A stretch of DNA of 64,000 nucleotides from Acanthosepion esculentum. Its lineage: Eukaryota; Mollusca; Cephalopoda; Sepiida; Sepiidae. Of the stretch, positions 34,661 through 47,110 are shown one piece after another. The stretch spans positions 51,136,455-51,200,454 of the forward strand of contig OZ038517.1 of assembly GCA_964036315.1 (NCBI GenBank), written 5' to 3'. How positions within the stretch are numbered: position 1 is the first letter of the stretch; each line of letters opens with the position of its first letter. Both the position numbers and the translations under genes were made by a program. The notes below the pieces were generated by a model. That model saw only the letters and a list, made by a program, of their open reading frames with translations. It made no database searches and was not told the origin of the DNA.

Positions 34661-36071
34661 TATATAAAAATGAGAGACGTAAGTTAAAAACATAAAGTAA
34701 TGATTTTAATGGGTTATGAGAAAAATGAAAGCAAAATTATTTCATGCAAGTTAAGAAAAAAAAATTCTGTAAATGTGAACTCATTTGAAAACAGACCACA
34801 GAGAAATAAACACGTCTGTTTTTGTATAAACTTTTAACGACACTAGTTTCCTTGTTACATTTGGGTTATTTTCATCTAGAGAATCTGCGAAAAAGTATAA
34901 TTACTTATAAAGTTACAACCAAGAACCGTAGGAAGGTAGTGAAAAAAAATTTTTTTTTCTTACGAAATTTGAAAATGAACTAAATTAAATACTTGACATT
35001 TGGGATGTCCCTAAGTGAAAGATTAGTACGGGACAGAGGACAAAATTATCCAATACGGGAAATGTCCGGTATATAAGGGATATATATAGTGGCGTTTAAC
35101 CTAATCAGTGGGTGACTCCCGGGGAATAGCCAGGTGCTGTAAGTTATGCGACAGGTCGCCTTTGGATACAATCTAGCTACTTATACTAACAGAAAACCTC
35201 GTGGATGTGCTTTTCAACTGACAGGTCGTAGACGTAATACCGACCTGGAGTTGAATAACGTTAGTAATTAATAAGAAATATTTTAGTAATTAAACTTGCA
35301 ATAATTGTGGCAAAATTTAAATTTAATTTTATTTACATTTTTTATAACAAAGTTTTTACATGCAAAGATGTGTATAAGTTAATTTTCTGTGAGTGTGTCT
35401 TTACATAAAAAACGGTCTTATTTTAAATGTTCATTGAAATGGAAACGTGTTTGATATAGAAAAAAATTCGTACATTTTAGTAAATGTCTTTTTGTAGGAG
35501 GAAAGAAAATACAAGTGTATAGATTTAGACAATTTGTCATATCGCTTCTGTCGTTGATGAGTCTTTTGATCTCTAGCCGCTTCGCTTATCTGTTTGGTTA
35601 AAGGGAGTCCCTTTATGTAGATTTGTGTCGTCGAGCTGTGAGCTTACTGATTTGACTGACTACGACCTATTGTAAAGTCTCGTATTTGTCTGTTTTTTAA
35701 GCGGTACAGAATCGAATGTTTTTGAATTTACTCACAAGAAGCGAGTGGTTGAAAATTATTTTTTATGCCTGGCAATGTGTTTTCTACTACGTCTAAAAAA
35801 AAATCAAATTTTATGTTAGATTTTATTTTTTTTGGTGACGTTTTCCTGGAACCTGTCGTTTTGATATATGTATATATTGATCGTTTTTTTTTTGTTTGTG
35901 AGTGGCTTTTTGACATGCCTTTGACATTTTTATATGCTAGCTGTTTTATCGATTTAAAAAACAAACTCCCGCGTTGTTTGATTTAATATCATTTATAAAA
36001 GTAGATCTATAGGACATAATTAGTTAATATTTTATTTAAAAAGAATGATTTCTCTTTTCCCGCTGAATATA
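34661..36071 (+). other. AT-rich stretch with a 5S-like fragment
   Basis: 35106-35146 reads CAGTGGGTGACTCCCGGGGA, then ATAGCCAGGTGCTGTAAG, which matches the last third of the 5S rRNA head of the composite SINE; the rest of that SINE is not visible. Open frames around 35728-35986 look random. Confidence 0.5.
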
Positions 36072-37080
36072 CTCAGATGCAGGGCCGGCGCAAGTATCTC
36101 GTGTCCCCCCGAATTCATGAAACAACTGCATCTCATTTTGCATGAGGTAGTATTCATATAAAATACAGATTTTATTGTAACCTAATTATGTACAATAAAG
36201 GATCATATGCAATATAGGTGAACAATTCAAGTAGAAAAATTGAAAATAAATGCAATCTATCTAAATACAAATTAGAGACCTGTCATAATATAACATTCCC
36301 GGGCACGTAAGCTTGTCTCGCTAGATCAATTACGACTGAATAGTGAGTTCGATCTTCATTGGGTGCACCATACTTTCGGCCTTGTGCCATATCTACGCTA
36401 AATCGTTATAAGATACTTGCAAGAATGCTATTCGTCGAAGAATATAATAGTTGAAACCAGAAAATAATATATCTATTCAGGGCCGGTGCAAGGGTGTGGT
36501 GACCCCACCCTGAATCTATGATATGCTCCCCGCCACTCTACTCCACCTCAGTTTTCATAAAGTAGTATTCATATAAAATACAAATTTTATTCTAATCTAT
36601 GTACAATCGTGGATCTTATGCAATATAGGGTAACAATTCAACTAGAAAAATTGAAAATAAATATAATGTACAAATTAGAGACCGGTCTTAAATAAATAAA
36701 TGAATGTGTTGCAGCAATTTTTAACATAAACTTGAAAATCTTTCTTGTTAAAAAGCTGAATAATTTTACCACATTCAACATTATACATAAAAAAATAATG
36801 AATTTTATATCGTCCATTTTTTTTTTTTTTCGTGACTAAAACAAATTCACGGATTTTGACGGAAAAAAACGACTCCAGTGTGACGTCAAAATATTTCATC
36901 CTTTTAAAAGTCACTTGTGCTTAGTTTAATTTGTAATGTATATAAATGTAGGTAGAAAAAAAAAGCAGATGTTGATAAGCTAGCCAGAATCACAAAGCAT
37001 TACTCAGGGTCCCCAATCAGGCGAACCTCCCATCCCGGTCGAGGATTTCGGGGGTAGTACGCACCAGCCCTGCTAAGATG
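36072..37080 (+). mobile_element. Non-autonomous hAT transposon with 8-bp target duplication
   Basis: The element runs 36080-37072. It starts CAGGGCCGGCGCAAG and ends GTACGCACCAGCCCTG, which are inverse of each other as in hAT elements. Flanks are CTCAGATG and CTAAGATG, an 8-bp target duplication with one change. No transposase is seen. Its 5' part is present twice in tandem: CAGGGCCGG starts again at 36478, and 36130-36290 and 36545-36690 share TAGTATTCATATAAAATACA and AACAATTCAACTAGAAAAAT. Confidence 0.85.
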
Positions 37081-37299
37081 TAGACGTTCTTTGTTAACTT
37101 TTAATTGTTTAATTTTAAATTATTTTTTAAAGTTTATATTCATTTTTTTTTATTCTGTTCTTTTATGCATTTGTGTAAGGTAAAATTTTGCCTATGTGCC
37201 CCCGCCTCACATCCATAGAACAAAACAGTACCAGCCCGTACAGCTAACATATGAAGAATTCATTATCAGTTATATATATATATTGTGTGTGTGCGCGAG
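37081..37299 (+). other. AT-rich linker
   Basis: No feature except a short (TA)n/(TG)n at 37272-37293. Confidence 0.5.
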
Positions 37300-37560
37300 T
37301 CTCCGGGTTACGACAATCTCGACCTATGACGATTCGTGGTTAGGACGCAGTCTCCATTAACCTTGTTTCGACTTATGCCGTTTGCCTCGGCGTCATATGC
37401 CACTGGAGTGAGAAAGGCGGGACGTGGGACAGTCCCTGGTCGTACGCCATGTTGGAATGTTGTTCGTCTGCACTCTTTCGCGGGTACGTTCCTACTCAGC
37501 CGGCAAATCGTTACGACGTGTCATCGGAATGGAGCTCTGTCGTAAGTCGAGGACCACCTG
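37300..37560 (-). mobile_element. Tigger/pogo-like MITE (probable)
   Basis: The block is GC-rich and ends GTCGTAAGTCGAGGACCACCTG followed by TA. Its inverse, CAGGTGGTCCTCGACTTACG, resembles Tigger/pogo termini. The left side has CGGGTTACGACAATCTCGAC, an imperfect partner. CG-rich phrases about 'pure' direction (TCGACCTATGACGATTCG) recur. The 69-codon open frame through it is not a gene. Confidence 0.5.
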
Positions 37561-38059
37561 TATTACTAACGAGTGCCGTTTAAAACGTAAGCGGTAATAT
37601 ATAACACAGACTTTTATTTCTTCTGTGTTATTCTTTTAAATTCTATATAAACAATGTTTCCGTCAATAAAGTTGGTTTTTTTTTAATTCATTGTGTTTGC
37701 ATAGAAAGAGCTTATATCTGCTTTGTCAAAATTCAGTCGTAAGTTAGAAAACTTACAGCGTTCGTAATAATAAGTATTGTGGTCGACTGATATTTCACAT
37801 TATAACAAATTAGTCGAACGGAGCCAAAAAAGAAAAAAAAAACACACATTATGGAACTATCTAAAGTCAACATAATTCGTTTAATTAGATTTTCTTAAAA
37901 CTGTACCGGAACATATTCCGGTACAGTTTTAAGAAAATCTAAATCTAGAGAAGTTAAAAAAACAAAAAAAACAAACAAACACAGTTCTGAATTAATTCTC
38001 TTGGTCTCTCTTTCTTTCATTCTCTTTATCTCTCTCTTTAATTCTCCTTATCTTTCTCT
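37561..38059 (+). other. AT-rich stretch with perfect hairpin
   Basis: See the hairpin at 37885-37942. Otherwise no features. Confidence 0.5.
37885..37942. repeat. Perfect 27-bp hairpin with 4-nt loop
   Basis: Left arm 37885-37911 starts TTAGATTTTCTTAAAACTG and ends TACCGGAA; the loop is CATA; right arm 37916-37942 is the exact inverse. No mismatch in 27 pairs. It could be a tiny palindromic element or a small-RNA-precursor-like fold. Confidence 0.9.
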
Positions 38060-38455
38060 ATCTCTTTTTTACTACTACTACTACTACTAATAATAATAAT
38101 AAAATAAATAATGATATGAAAAATATAAAAATAAATAATATAAAATAATAATAATAAAATAATAATATAAAAATTAATAATATAATAATAAAAAAATTAA
38201 TAATAAAATAATATAAAAAATAATAATAATAAAATAATAGTAAAATAATATAAAAAATTAATAATATAATAATAATAAAATAATAATATAAAAAATTAAT
38301 AATATAAGAATAATAATAATAGTATAAAAAATTAAATATAATAATAATATAAAAAATTAATAATATTATAAGAATAATATAAAAAATTACATATAATAAT
38401 ATTATAATAATAATATAAAAAATGAATATAATAATAATATATATATATATAACGA
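38060..38455 (+). repeat. (AAT)n-rich low-complexity tract
   Basis: Interrupted AATAATAAT and ATAAAAAATTAATAAT units across about 390 bp. Confidence 0.9.
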
Positions 38456-39235
38456 AGATTATTCAAATATTCCAGTCATGGTCATCTCTATATAATTATG
38501 TCTTTAGATAATAGACGTCTTGCTGAAAATGTTGCTTATACAGAAATGTTTTTCAAGGCAAGGGAGCTTGTATGACAATATATTTTACTCTGTTCGTAGG
38601 ACGCGTTTTCTAACGTTTACAATGATTAGAGAGCACTTAATATTTTCTTCCTTTTGAAATGCTTTTAGCCACCCAGGAAAAAGAAAATGACCACCAAATG
38701 ATTTTAAGCATTTTGCGAACTCGAGGGAGATAATAATCTCCCTTGTGTCTCACAAGAAGACTTTGCAAACTCACACATTCCACATAACTGGCAAGAACTG
38801 AGTAAAAGCAAATTCTCATCGGAGTGCGAAAGAACAATCTCTAAACTTATTAACCGATATCAACATTTGTTGTATCCGTTTGACTAGCAGGAGATAAGCT
38901 GAAATCAGTGCGACCCTAGACAAAAGTTTTTTTTTGTGATTTATTAAATATTGTTCTGTGTATGTATTTACGCATACACGTGCGTGTGTGGTTATTGTAT
39001 CGACATGGCAGACTAGTGTGTAGATTTTGGATTTAGTTAAAATCAGGGACCAACCAATCGCGTGGGTACAGGCGTTGACTTATTTTGGGGAGGTATCGAT
39101 TGTCTTTGGATCATCTGCGCCAAGGACATCGTGACAATGTTCGCATTCCCCAACCGACACTTTCCAGGTTTTCAAACAACTCAATACCTGTGGCATATAC
39201 CTGTACGTCAGCGGAATTATGGTCAGTGTTCGATA
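38456..39235 (+). other. AT-rich stretch, no genes
   Basis: Contains the small palindrome AGGGAGATAATAATCTCCCT at 38724-38743, a back-to-back pair of the dispersed motif. Nothing else recognised. Confidence 0.5.
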
Positions 39236-39246
39236 TATAGCAAAGG

Positions 39247-39248
<2 letters not shown>

Positions 39249-39286
<38 letters not shown>

Positions 39287-39320
39287 CTCCCTCCCAGTCT
39301 CTTTATCTATCTATCTATCT
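39249..39320 (+). repeat. (TCTA)n tetranucleotide repeat
   Basis: Two runs of TCTA separated by CTCCCTCCCAGTCTCTT. Confidence 0.95.
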
Positions 39321-40010
39321 GTGATGTAAAAATTCACTTTTATATGTTTAGTTTTGGTTACAATTTTAGTCATCGCTTTTTAAAGCAATAAACATTGCCG
39401 AGGAGTGAAGGTAGTTAAAATAATAGCGGTGTTAAGGGAAAAACCGTCCTTTTGATACACCGACTTTTTTTTTTTGCAGGCCTGAAAGTCCATGTTTGCC
39501 AAAAATATATATCTTCAAAATCGCTTCTTGTTATTGAAAACTTTTCAACAATTTTTGTGTTTATTCTTATTTTTCGAACACTGGCGAAATGGTCCTCTGG
39601 TTTTCGTCCATCTTTGCACTGTGATTAAATACTAGATGGAGGCCAAAACTGGAACTGGGTTCCATTTTTCTTTTTCTTCTTTCTTTTTTTCTTTAAAGAT
39701 ACGATGCCCTCAACCCAGGTCTACAAGTTGGCCTCTTTTTCTTTTTTCTTTCTTTTTGTTGTTGTCCACAAATTCCTTGTGGTATGCAGTTACCCTGTCC
39801 TCCGTCTAGTATGCATTTTGGCAGCTACGCAAAAAAAAGAAAGCCTTTTTGTTTCATTTTTATTATTACCTACTAATAATTCTACCTAATGAAAACGAAT
39901 GTCACTTACCCAACTAGTTTACCAACCATCTCTGGCAGCTATTTCCGAATAAAAGTAACATAATGAATTAAAATGTGTCTGACTTTTTTCTTCCTTTTTT
40001 CTTTTTTTTT
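39321..40010 (+). other. Stretch without recognised features
   Basis: T-rich tracts only; the 61-codon frame at 39704 is low complexity. Confidence 0.5.
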
Positions 40011-40014
40011 TTTT

Positions 40015-41040
40015 TAAATCAGTATAATCCCATGCAAGGCAGTAAAGCCACTAAGACGCAAAGGGGTTACAGGGAGTGGAAGAATTGGGAACAGAAACAT
40101 TAATAATCGATGGAGAGAGAAAAGAGTAATCAGGAGGATCGTAGATAACGATTGACATTGCATTTAAATTTTTGAAGGTCAAAGTTAACTGGAAAGCATG
40201 GAGTCGGAAGAGAGTTTCACAAGCGAGAAGTGCGAGAAAGAAACTTAGCATAGAACTTACGGTTACATCTAGCCAGCTCACCTGTAAAATGATGAGATCT
40301 CGACGCAGGTCTAGCACTGCTCTTAAATTAATAAAGTCACGGTACTATAGTGAAGAGCTTATCCGAACTATTACCATGAAAGTATTTATAGAAAAAGGCA
40401 CAGTGGGAAAACCTTACGTCGGTGGGAAAGTGACTGAATCCGAGTCGCCAGATCAGGACCAATAATATGGCTAATTCTTCTTTGGATCTTATCAAGGGGC
40501 ACTTGGTAAATAGCAGGGGCATCGGATCATATGTGGCAGCTATATCCTAAGCATGGACGAATGGTAAACTTATAAATATGTGAGATAGATACTGGAGAGA
40601 GAAACTGCTTCGGATGACACAGTGAATTGACTTTCTTATCAGCTGACCCAGCAATGGATTCAATATAGTTTTTCCGCTTCATGTCAGCTGAGAACGTTAG
40701 CCCGAGAAGGAGCAACGAGTCACTTTTCTGGAGGTTAGCATCAGCCATGATGATGGAAGGCAGAGAGCGTTTTCTCAGATGATTAATGGAGAGAGGTTTA
40801 GTTTTGGAGGCGTAAAAAAATTAACAAGCCCTCTTTTGTCTCAGTTAACGACGGACTTGAGATCGTTTTGGATATCAACTGCTATTTTGATCTTGTCGGA
40901 CTGATAAACCTTACTATCGAGAAAAGAGTAAATTGTTCTGTTATCAGCGTAGATACCAAGTTGACAGCTGATGTCATCGGGAAGGTCGTGAATGAAAATT
41001 AAAAACAGAGTAGGCTCAAAGATGGAGCCCTGTACGAAAG
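40015..41040 (-). mobile_element. LINE (family A), antisense, C-terminal half with RT motif
   Basis: The 3' end is at 40020 (inverse of GGGATTATACTGATTTAAAA). On the minus strand, in broken frames: the RLLACETLFRLHAFQLT terminal part, ESLAGSADKKVNSLCHPKQF (40527-40748, continuous) and, near 40920-41040, IFEPTLFLIFIHDLPDD- and GIYADNRTIYSFLDSK-like text, the RT palm region in which YADN replaces YADD. It is dead but the longest copy of this family here. Confidence 0.75.
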
Positions 41041-41074
41041 ATAGTAAGAAAGGATAGTCCCTGTTTAGTCTTTC

Positions 41075-41273
41075 TTCTTTCCCGCCTTGTTAGTCTCTTT
41101 TATTCTTTCCTTCATTCTTAGTCACTTTCCCGCCTTGTTAGTCTCTTTTATTCTTTCCTTCCTTTTTAGTCACTTTCCCGCCTTCTTAGTCACTTTTATT
41201 CTTTCCTTCCTTCTGAGTCACTTTCCGGCCTTCTTAATCTCTTTTATTCTTCTCTTCCTTCTTAGTCTTACAG
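41075..41273 (+). repeat. 48-bp tandem repeat, about 4 copies
   Basis: The unit starts CCCGCCTTGTTAGTCTCTTT and continues TATTCTTTCCTTCCTTCTTA, GTCACTTT. CCCGCC or its variant recurs at 41081, 41129, 41177 and 41225, exactly 48 bp apart. The array lies between two antisense copies of the same LINE segment. Its open frame gives a hydrophobic 16-residue repeat that is unlikely to be expressed. Confidence 0.9.
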
Positions 41274-41465
41274 ATATGTAAGATAGATTCCGGAGAGAAA
41301 AACTGCCTTGCACGACACAGTGAATTGATTTTCTTAGCAGCTGACCCAGCAATGGATTCAGTATAGTCTTTCCACTTCATGCCAGCTGAGAACCATAGCT
41401 CGAGAAGTCGCAACGAGTCCATTTTCCGAGAGGTTAGCATCAGCCATACTGACAGAAGACCGAGA
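41274..41465 (-). mobile_element. LINE (family A) duplicate segment, antisense
   Basis: Repeats 40575-40760: GTGAATTGATTTTCTTAGCAG, CTGACCCAGCAATGGATTCA, GAGGTTAGCATCAGCCAT. On the minus strand it encodes LRLLELWFSAGMKWKDYTES and SLCRARQFFSPESI. Confidence 0.8.
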
Positions 41466-42020
41466 GCGTTCTTTGTCTTTTTATTAATTTATTCAATATC
41501 AGTTTTATTATTTCATTCAATCAGTTTTTCTTTATATTCAATAAACCTCTTGTTAGAGTTATCAACAGTGCTGTGGATTTTATTGAATGAGTTATTATTC
41601 CAGCCTGAATCCCGCCGAGAAGATAAAAATTTCTATCACGGCCAGAGGCAGGGATTACGCAATCTTGTCTGTGATACACAACGTATATAAGGGATTTCAA
41701 ACTAGACTTCGCCGTCAATCGCAATATCGTGGGATTTTGAAAAACCCGAATCAACCCTATCGAGACGACACACCAGCACCAACCGAGGAGGGCAGAGAAA
41801 GCCGGAGGACCGGTAAGATTGGTATTATTCAACAAAGCTAGTGGAGCCAGCGACTCACGACTGAGAGGAAAATAAGAAGAGACACAGCTCGGAGCCGGGG
41901 AAGTGTGGTGTGCGTGTATTGTTAGACGTGTCAACGATAAAGGATTGTCAACGCCAGTGGGTTGCAAAGAAGACAGATTATTTTTCTGCCGATTCTGGGA
42001 AGGCTTACCGGGTTAAGTTC
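41466..42020 (+). other. GC-richer block of unknown nature (41560-41990)
   Basis: Rich in CG and purines, with an 84-codon plus-strand frame (41587-41841) and a 148-codon minus-strand frame (41521-41967). Neither resembles a protein I know. The text TACACAACGTATATAAGGGA (TATA-like) at 41675 and an AATAAA at 41538 would suit a long terminal repeat or 5' UTR of a retroelement, but no matching second copy is in the window. Confidence 0.35.
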
Positions 42021-42024
42021 GCCA

Positions 42025-42235
42025 AGCCCTCCTTCTACACGATGTGTCCTAAAATTTTCATCTGTCTCCTTCTGATTCTTAGTATAAATGTTCTTTTGTC
42101 AACATTTTCCTCCAGGCTTCCTCCTCGCTTACGCACCTCGTCCATGGTATTCTCAGCATCCTTCTGCAGAACCACATTTTTGTTGCCTCCCGTTTTCTCT
42201 TCATCTGTGAGGGGATCATTCACTGGAGAGATTGT
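42025..42235 (-). mobile_element. Non-LTR retrotransposon C-terminal fragment (family D), antisense
   Basis: The minus strand encodes VVLQKDAENTMDEVRKRGGS and RTFILRIRRRQMKILGHIV, the region just after reverse transcriptase in endonuclease/RT LINEs. The neighbouring plus-strand copy has the equivalent text. Confidence 0.7.
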
Positions 42236-42467
42236 TCAGTATTCACTGTCATACAAGAGGATTCATATCACATAGCAGTTAAGCACTGTTTTCTGTGTTT
42301 CTAACGAAATGTGCCCGTTTCTCAGTACTTTGCTTAGCTTTTGGAAGGCATCTTTCGTTAATCCAATCCAAGTTCGGATCGGAAATAATTATAAGATTAC
42401 TAAATAAATAAAAAATTAGTAAATGTCGAATTTTTCTGCGTATATCGGAATGAATGAAATGATAAAA
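42236..42467 (+). other. Linker between opposite LINE fragments
   Basis: No recognisable feature. Confidence 0.4.
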
Positions 42468-43170
42468 TCTCCCACAGAAAGTAGCGACGGAGAGTGCGAA
42501 GAAGGGACTAAGTATAAACTACAAGAAAACGGAGTGCATGGTCGTCAGTAAGAGGATGAGCCTGAAATGCGATCTGAAGGCCGGGAACACTAGAATCAAG
42601 CGGACGCGGAAGTTTAAATATCTGGGAAGTGTCTTGACAGAGGACTGTAAGTGCGTCACTGAGATCTGTCGGCGTATCGGGATGGCCAAGATGCATTCCA
42701 AAGGCTGGACAGAGTATTGCAAGACAGGAGGATTTCTTTGGTAACAAAGAAAAGAATACTGAACTGTTACGTGATATCTGTCCTTCTTTATGGCAACGAA
42801 TGTTGGACGATGTCCTCAAAGAGGAAGAAGAGACTAGAGGCGACAGAGATGTGGTTCTACAGAAGTGAGCAACGATGAGATCTTAGAGAGGATGAAAACA
42901 AGGAGGAGGCTTATATTTGACATAAGGAAGAAGCAGCTGAAGTTACACATAATAAGGAAGGAGGGTCTGGAGAATCTGATACTCACGCGTCGAATATAGG
43001 GAAAGAGAGACAAGGAAAAACAACGCTTGACATACATTTGGCAGGCTTCAGTGGATGACAGAACGTAGTTTGGGGTGAGGAAGCAGAGGGAAGGAACTAG
43101 TTGAGAGCTGCAAGGGATAGAGGGAGGTGGCGATCCATGAACGCCTACGTCCTGGAAGGACATGGCACAT
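42468..43170 (+). mobile_element. Non-LTR retrotransposon C-terminal fragment (family D)
   Basis: The plus strand encodes KKGLSINYKKTECMVVSKR, RTRKFKYLGSVLTED, CRRIGMAK (42538-42744) and, after frame changes, the ILNCYVISVLLYGNECWT part and RRRLIFDIRKKQLKLH-. These are the thumb and connection region of a LINE reverse transcriptase. Several frameshifts and stops make it dead. Confidence 0.8.
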
Positions 43171-44190
<1,020 letters not shown>

Positions 44191-44191
<1 letters not shown>

Positions 44192-44398
44192 CGAGACAGA
44201 GGGAGAAAGAAAGAGAGAGAGAGAGAGAAATCGGGCGTCATTTTCCCATCTTTGTGGACCAAAAGAGTTGCCTCCCTTTACTCATTTTTCTTTCGTTTTC
44301 CATTGTTTGATAAAAAACAAAAACAAACAAACGATTATTCAAAATCTCAAATCCCGTGTACATACACGTAAGATAAAATGGAAAGTAGTCTGATAAAA
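44191..44398 (+). other. (GA)n and AT-rich linker
   Basis: (GA)n 44212-44228; nothing else. Confidence 0.5.
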
Positions 44399-44530
44399 AC
44401 AGTGGAAACTCGGTCCACGAATCTAATTCGTTTCTGAAGGGCGTTCGTTACCCGAAATGTTCATAAACTGAAATTATTTTCTCCATACGAATCAATAAAT
44501 TGATTTAAATCCGTTCCTGAGCCCTAGAGA
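44399..44530 (+). mobile_element. One end of a mariner/Tigger-type MITE
   Basis: CAGTGGAAACTCGGTCCACG, then TAATTCGTTTCTGAAGGGCG, TTCGTTACCCGAAATGTTC and ATTTTCTCCATACGAAT. This is a common terminus design of Tc1/mariner-superfamily elements. No matching right end is found. Confidence 0.5.
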
Positions 44531-44689
44531 ATTACTTATTCAAATTTTTGCCGGGAAAAAAATTATTATTAAGCTCACACTCTAGGAGGCCATCTCGCCA
44601 TGTAGTAGCTCTGAATCATTATCTAGCGTCCCCAAAAGGTGAAATGCTGAGGAGACTTGAGCAATTTTTTCACAGTATTGCTGTTAAAC

Positions 44690-44741
<52 letters not shown>

Positions 44742-44965
44742 CATCCACAGACAGACTGTTTCGCTGTATCACAGCTCTTCAGTGTGGCTAGACGTCCGGT
44801 TGCCTTTAGCTAGGATCGAAACCCGACTGAATTGGCGTCAGTCAATTAAGTGTCATATGTAAGGTACATGTTTGTTTTCGAGTCATGACTGACGAGGCAG
44901 AACATTTTCCCGCAGTAGGTTGCCATTTCTTTCTGTTGTAGACTGGTTGTCAACCAAGGGTTATA
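44690..44965 (-). repeat. (TA)n and SINE (type X1) tail
   Basis: (TA)n 44693-44736. TTGTCATCCACAGACAGACT at 44737 recurs after (TA)n at 47163. 44880-44965 is the antisense X1 SINE tail (TCATGACTGACGAGGCAGA, GTAGGTTGCCATTTCTTTCT). Confidence 0.7.
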
Positions 44966-45800
44966 GTATAGTGGGTTATCAGTTATAGTGAAGTGTATGA
45001 GTGTGAAAACAGATTAGTTTGGTTTGGCCTTGTGAGTTAGATAACCCACCATAAGAGGAGTATAAAACAAGAAAATCAAATTGTAAAGTGAAACGACAAA
45101 TTTATATACATATAAATCAATTAAGGTCTTTACAAATAAAATTAATGTATTTTCGTTGATACAAGGTCGTCAAAATGTTCGTAGTAGTCCTTGCAAGAAT
45201 GAGTTTATGTGTACGTAGGCAGGAACGTATGTGTGGATGTATGTATGGATGTATGTATGAGCGTTATCGTAGGGTAGGAATGTCTTTGAAGTAATTGCTC
45301 AGTTTTAAAATGTTCCGTTCGTTTATCAAGTATAAATGAGGTGGGGGAGAAAGGTAGAGATAATAATAACGATCACTTGACGTTTGTCAAGAGACGTGTT
45401 AATACGCTCGTTTCCTTCTCTCTGGTGACAGGCGAACTTGCCCGTCTTTTATTTTGCTTGTGGGGCTTGAAAAAGTCATTTCGGAATTCACTCCCGGATA
45501 TGATTCGGGCCTTTCCATTGGACGACAAACAAACTTTGCGTCGGCTCGCGAAAAGGTCCGCAAAAGAATTTGTTTCTGAGAATTGAAGATTATTTGAATT
45601 TTGTTTTTAAATGTTTCCTAGTTTTCTATTGGCCGAAAATATTTCGCATCAAGTTGTGAAATTTCACGAGTTTTGTTTTGGATTCGATTTTATGTGTGTG
45701 TTAAGCAAAGTTTGTAAATTAGAGTCTTTTTAATTTCTAAGAAAATCAATGAATCAGTGCTTAGCATTTGAATTTTAAATCTAGATTTTGTTTTGTTCAC
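44966..45800 (+). other. Stretch with an unassigned 81-codon open frame
   Basis: 45341-45586 (+) is open and richer in GC than its surroundings. It has a mixed-composition product ending RLAKRSAKEFVSEN that I do not recognise. There is no visible splice partner or promoter. It may be chance. 45232-45262 has a short GTATGGAT repeat. Confidence 0.3.
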
Positions 45801-45807
45801 TACAATA

Positions 45808-45965
45808 GAACCCAGTCTGTCCAGATATTTTGCTCATAGCCGGTGGGAGGAGAGATGGATTCATACCTTTCCCAAAGGTACTTGCAAGTAAGTGAGTGGA
45901 GACAGACCTGACTGTAATTCGAAACCGGCTCTCCGATATCTTATTCTGAGCCCATAACACAGCTC
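45808..45965 (-). repeat. SINE (tRNA-like head and middle), antisense
   Basis: CATAGCCGGTGGGAGGAGA, ATACCTTTCCCAAAGGTACT, CTGTAATTCGAAACCGGCTC (inverse B box) and a diverged A-box side. The 3' tail is missing. Confidence 0.65.
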
Positions 45966-46320
45966 ATTTTGCTATAAAGGATGCTGCGTTACATATCTCT
46001 TGGAGAGAGCATCACTTGCTACACACAAAAAAAAAGACACCTACACAACCATCTGCCTTCCATCACACACGTCTTCCGAGAACGAAGAACCCAGTTTGCA
46101 GCGTGAATTCTTGGAGAAATAAGAATTAACTAGTCAGTTATGTGCTTCCTTGGACGCCAAAACACAGACGCACGATTACAGGTCGATCCTTTCAAAACTG
46201 ACACGCAACGTTTATCTGATGACAGAGGACGTGTACCAGGAGATATGCCAGTTTCAATGAATGTTCGTGATGACTGGAGAGAAGGAATCAGGAGAATCCA
46301 CGAAAACCTGGCATGATCTG
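45966..46320 (+). other. Stretch with a 57-codon open frame of coding-like composition
   Basis: 46141-46314 (+) reads MCFLGRQNTDARLQVDPFKT..., ending [13 protein letters not shown] then TGA. It is too short to judge and no family is recognised. It may be a coding remnant. Confidence 0.3.
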
Positions 46321-46590
<270 letters not shown>

Positions 46591-46875
46591 GGATTTTGTA
46601 AAGTCCCTTAATTTGTTGGGGGATATTTTGTTTTAACTGTCTCTCGCTAATTATTTACATGCAATTTCCCCTCCCCTCGTTATAAGTATATATACTTATA
46701 CTTTATTGATTTTAGTGTGTTTTCCCCCCACCTTTTTTTTTTGCTCTTCATTTTCATTGCTGTTCTTTTCGTTTAATTTATCAATTTTTCCAACGATTTT
46801 CTCCTGATGAGATGTTGGACGAAAGGGCCTTAGGGACTATTACCATCAATAAATTCCTTGTTTTTAAAATAGTAT
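46591..46875 (+). other. AT-rich linker with hammerhead-core-like motif
   Basis: CTGATGAGATGTTGGACGAA then AGG at 46804-46826. Nothing else recognised. Confidence 0.4.
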
Positions 46876-46954
46876 ATATATATATATATGAAGAAATAAA
46901 GTGTTAAAGTGTGGTATATTTATGGGATAAAGTGTTCAATATCAGAGATAGAGC

Positions 46955-47003
<49 letters not shown>

Positions 47004-47110
47004 AAGTCTATTCAACATCATCACTTGATAAGACACCGGAGGTGTTGAAACAAAATGGCTACTTTTGTAGTGATTTTATAACATATTTATGTTATAATTT
47101 TTAAATAAAC

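Noticed and set aside
37336..37545. 69-codon frame as a small gene
   Set aside because: Lies inside a probable Tigger-like MITE with CG-rich termini; no protein similarity seen.
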